21,728 nucleotides of DNA, from NCBI GenBank assembly GCA_964396245.1, contig CAYNEO010000060.1:1-21728 (forward strand). Reading direction: 5' to 3'. Both the position numbers and the translations under genes were made by a program. The DNA comes from CAYNEO01 sp964396245. GTDB lineage: Bacteria; Zixibacteria; MSB-5A5; GN15; FEB-12. Every line of letters begins with the position of its first letter. Position 1 is the stretch's first letter. Shown here one piece after another: positions 20,057 through 21,728 of the stretch. A model generated the notes under the pieces. The model saw only the letters and a program-made list of their open reading frames with translations. It was not told where the DNA came from and did no database searches.

Positions 20057-20084
20057 AAAAGCCCGTCGAAGCGACGGGCTTTTT
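20057..20084. terminator. Strong bidirectional intrinsic terminator
   Basis: GCCCGTCG (20061-20068) and CGACGGGC (20072-20079) form an 8-bp stem with a 3-base loop. It is flanked by AAAA (20057-20060) and TTTTT (20080-20084), so it can act on both strands. It sits between the convergent peroxiredoxin (stop 20028) and the FabL-like gene (stop 20110). Confidence 0.93.
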
Positions 20085-20109
20085 GTTGTGGGATAAAGAA
20101 CTTTGCCTG

Positions 20110-20868
20110 TTAACTCATAATATCGCGGCCGCCGTCTACCACGATGAACTGACCACATATCATGTCGGCTTCGTTAGATGCGAGAAACGCCACCGCTTTG
20201 GCAACGTCTTCCGGCTGTACAATTCGTCCGCGGGGAGTATGAAACTGAGCATGGGCGATTACCTCGTCCGACCCCGGGATTGAGCGAGCCGACTTCGTGT
20301 CGGCGAGACCGGCGAGCACGCCGTTGACGACGATGTTCTTACCGGCCAGTTCGTACGCCAGCCCGCGGGTTATCGATTCCAGGGCGCCCTTGGCCGGGCC
20401 GACAATACCGTAACCGGGAATCACCTTCTGGCCGCCGTCGCTCGTAATGCTGATTATCCGTCCCCAGCCGTTATTCATCAGCGGCAAAGCGCGCTTGGTC
20501 AGGTCGAGTAAAGAGCGCGCTGACGAAGCCATAGTTATATCCCAGTGTTTGCTGGTCGTATCCAAAAGGCTGCCGGGGACGCCGAACGCGGCATTGGCCA
20601 CAACTATATCCAGCCCGCCGAATTCCGCCTTGATGGCCTCGAACAGCTTATCGAGACTCTCCTCTTTGCCGACATCACCTCGAATCGCGACCGCATCGCC
20701 GCCGGCAGCCTTGATTTCCTCGACCACCTTTGCCGCGTCATTCATGCTCCGACGGTAGTTGACCACCACCCGTACGCCTTCCGTTGCCAGACGGATAGCT
20801 ATGGCCCGGCCGAATCCCCGGGCGGCTCCCGTCACCAGGGCGCGTTTTCCCGCCAGTTCAGGATACAT
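20110..20868 (-). CDS. FabL-like enoyl-ACP reductase (short-chain dehydrogenase)
   Basis: The protein has 252 residues from ATG 20868, which has GGAG at 20877-20874. A longer frame to 20916 would add a Lys/Glu-rich tail lacking family similarity. NADP binding is by TGAARGFG (13-20) and NAA (92-94). The active site is unusual for a classical SDR: Tyr153 and Lys160 in GYGIVGPAK are six residues apart (Y-x6-K), as in enoyl-ACP reductases, not Y-x3-K. Segments KHWDITM, TPRGRIVQPEDV and SNEADMICGQFIVVDGGR closely parallel B. subtilis FabL (250 residues). The predicted role is the last reduction step of fatty-acid elongation, or reduction of another enoyl thioester. The enzyme class is fairly sure; its use as the cell's main enoyl reductase is inference. 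Confidence 0.78.
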   Translation of the reverse strand: MYPELAGKRALVTGAARGFGRAIAIRLATEGVRVVVNYRRSMNDAAKVVEEIKAAGGDAVAIRGDVGKEESLDKLFEAIKAEFGGLDIVVANAAFGVPGSLLDTTSKHWDITMASSARSLLDLTKRALPLMNNGWGRIISITSDGGQKVIPGYGIVGPAKGALESITRGLAYELAGKNIVVNGVLAGLADTKSARSIPGSDEVIAHAQFHTPRGRIVQPEDVAKAVAFLASNEADMICGQFIVVDGGRDIMS

Positions 20869-20998
20869 CTGATCTCCAGTTTCCTTTTTCGTTTCGCCTT
20901 CTCCTTTTTGTCTCACGGCGACAGTCGGTCCCCATTTGAAGATTCTGATATGACACGACTGTGTGAGCCGGAGCGTGATTGTGGACTAAAGTCCTCAA

Positions 20999-21027
20999 AT
21001 ATTACAACATTGATCGATTTAGCGCAA
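20999..21027 (-). promoter_or_regulatory. Weak candidate promoter and palindrome upstream of the FabL-like gene
   Basis: On the minus strand TTGCGC (21027-21022) and TAATAT (21004-20999) are 17 bases apart. A 12-base palindrome GGACTTTAGTCC (20994-20983) falls at about the expected start point and could be an operator. The rest of the 292-base gap (20869-21160) shows only the terminator of the next gene. Confidence 0.3.
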
Positions 21028-21107
21028 GATTGAGATTCGACCCGGAGTAATTTGCCATAACACTAACGAACCCATTCGGTTCCCCTCCTGTACCGGCCCC
21101 ATCGGAC

Positions 21108-21141
21108 AAAAAAAAACGTCGGGACCGGCCGGCCCCGACGT
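21108..21141 (-). terminator. Intrinsic terminator after the betaine-binding protein gene
   Basis: On the minus strand ACGTCGGG (21141-21134) pairs with CCCGACGT (21123-21116) over 8 bp, with a palindromic CCGGCCGG inside, followed by a run of T (21116-21108). It lies 20 bases past the stop codon of the gene at 21161. Confidence 0.9.
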
Positions 21142-21160
21142 ACAGGTAATTGAGATTTAA

Positions 21161-21728
21161 TCACTTTTCCTCTTTAGGTATCCAGGAATTGACCAGGTCC
21201 GGATGCTCCATCATCCAGGCGCGGGCAGCGGCTGTGACGTCGCCGGATTTTTCCTCGTTGATCAATCCCTCCAGACTACCCAGCTCCTGATCATTGAGCT
21301 TGAAGTTCTTGAGGAACTGAGCCACACGCGGCATGTCTTTCGCCAGTCCCTTGCGGGCCACGACATGGATGTTCTCGGTCTCGCCGTAGATCTTCTTGGG
21401 ATCGTCGAGAAACTTGAGTTTCCACCGGGCAAACATCCAGTGCGGCTTCCAGCCGGTCACGACAACCCATTCATCATGGTCGATGGCGTTCTTGAGCGCC
21501 GCGGTCATGGCGGGACCGCTCGATGGCACCAGTGTAAAATCGAGTTTGTAAGCGGCTATGGCCGAGTCGGTCGCCTTCATGATACCTGCGCCGGCGTCGA
21601 TTCCGATAATCTCGCCCTTGAACTCTTTCTTATGCGCGTTCAACTGGGTAATGCTGTCGATTGTTACGTAGTCCGGCACAACCAGACCGATTCTGGCCCC
21701 GGCGTAGTCGATTCCGTAATCATCGATC
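21161..21728 (-). CDS. Glycine betaine/proline-type ABC transporter substrate-binding protein, C-terminal part
   Basis: The gene begins beyond the right edge; 188 codons plus the stop are visible. Open frame continues to the edge (YGIDYAGARIGLVVPDYVT), so the apparent GTG at 21679 is not the start. The pattern is the OpuAC/ProX type II fold: RIGLVVPDYV, the acidic hinge IIGIDAGAGIMKAT, and the second-lobe blocks WVVVTGWKPHWMFARWKLKFL and TENIHVVARKGL. The tryptophans in GWKPHWMFARW resemble the aromatic cage that holds quaternary amines. It should be periplasmic or lipid-anchored and feed an ABC permease for osmoprotectants. Permease and ATPase genes would be expected just outside the window. 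The exact ligand (glycine betaine, proline betaine, choline) cannot be told. Confidence 0.9.
   Translation of the reverse strand, partial: IDDYGIDYAGARIGLVVPDYVTIDSITQLNAHKKEFKGEIIGIDAGAGIMKATDSAIAAYKLDFTLVPSSGPAMTAALKNAIDHDEWVVVTGWKPHWMFARWKLKFLDDPKKIYGETENIHVVARKGLAKDMPRVAQFLKNFKLNDQELGSLEGLINEEKSGDVTAAARAWMMEHPDLVNSWIPKEEK

Overview
The window reads as chromosomal DNA of moderately GC-rich composition from a Gram-negative bacterium. The evidence is a heptose epimerase for lipopolysaccharide core (hldD), a periplasmic betaine-binding protein, and an exported PEP-CTERM protein. Gene content (two-subunit methylmalonyl-CoA mutase with MeaB, a homodimeric-type pyruvate dehydrogenase E1, a FabL-like enoyl reductase, PEP-CTERM, tandem ferritin-like proteins) would fit an environmental lineage of the FCB type such as Zixibacteria. 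That placement is inference from gene content, not a measurement. I saw no insertion sequence, phage gene, CRISPR array, rRNA or tRNA.

Layout. 1-412: 3' end of an M19 membrane dipeptidase. 517-2642: small genes, namely a double SH3 protein, a VOC/glyoxalase-fold protein, a convergent Mpv17/PMP22-like membrane protein, and a YcxB-like membrane protein. 2831-8328: a tight operon for methylmalonyl-CoA/succinyl-CoA interconversion (small subunit, B12-binding large subunit, MeaB GTPase). 8335-9200, minus strand: a fluoride-resistance unit with a near-consensus promoter, a fluoride riboswitch, crcB and a DUF190 gene. 9233-10039, minus: a membrane protein with a TrkA-C domain. 10102-15589, minus: the pyruvate dehydrogenase operon in the order E1, E2, E3. 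15818-16513, minus: a PEP-CTERM protein with a fibro-slime/PA14-like domain and a sigma54-like promoter. 16846-17796, minus: hldD, whose stop codon lies within its own terminator. 18071-20028, plus: a peroxide/iron cluster of two ferritin-like proteins and a 2-Cys peroxiredoxin. 20110-20868, minus: a FabL-like enoyl-ACP reductase. 21161 to the window end, minus: a glycine betaine-type binding protein, partial.

Functionally, the window combines central carbon metabolism (acetyl-CoA formation; the propionate/methylmalonyl route) with envelope building and several stress functions (fluoride export, peroxide removal, osmoprotectant uptake). The clearest regulatory find is the fluoride riboswitch. 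The same ACTCC strand can close the aptamer pseudoknot or pair with the crcB ribosome-binding site, so a translational ON switch can be read directly from the sequence. No wholly new multi-gene defence or mobile system is evident. The best leads are the riboswitch expression platform, the TrkA-C membrane family, the divergent ferritin-like gene, and an orphan terminator that would end an antisense transcript across the Mpv17-like gene.
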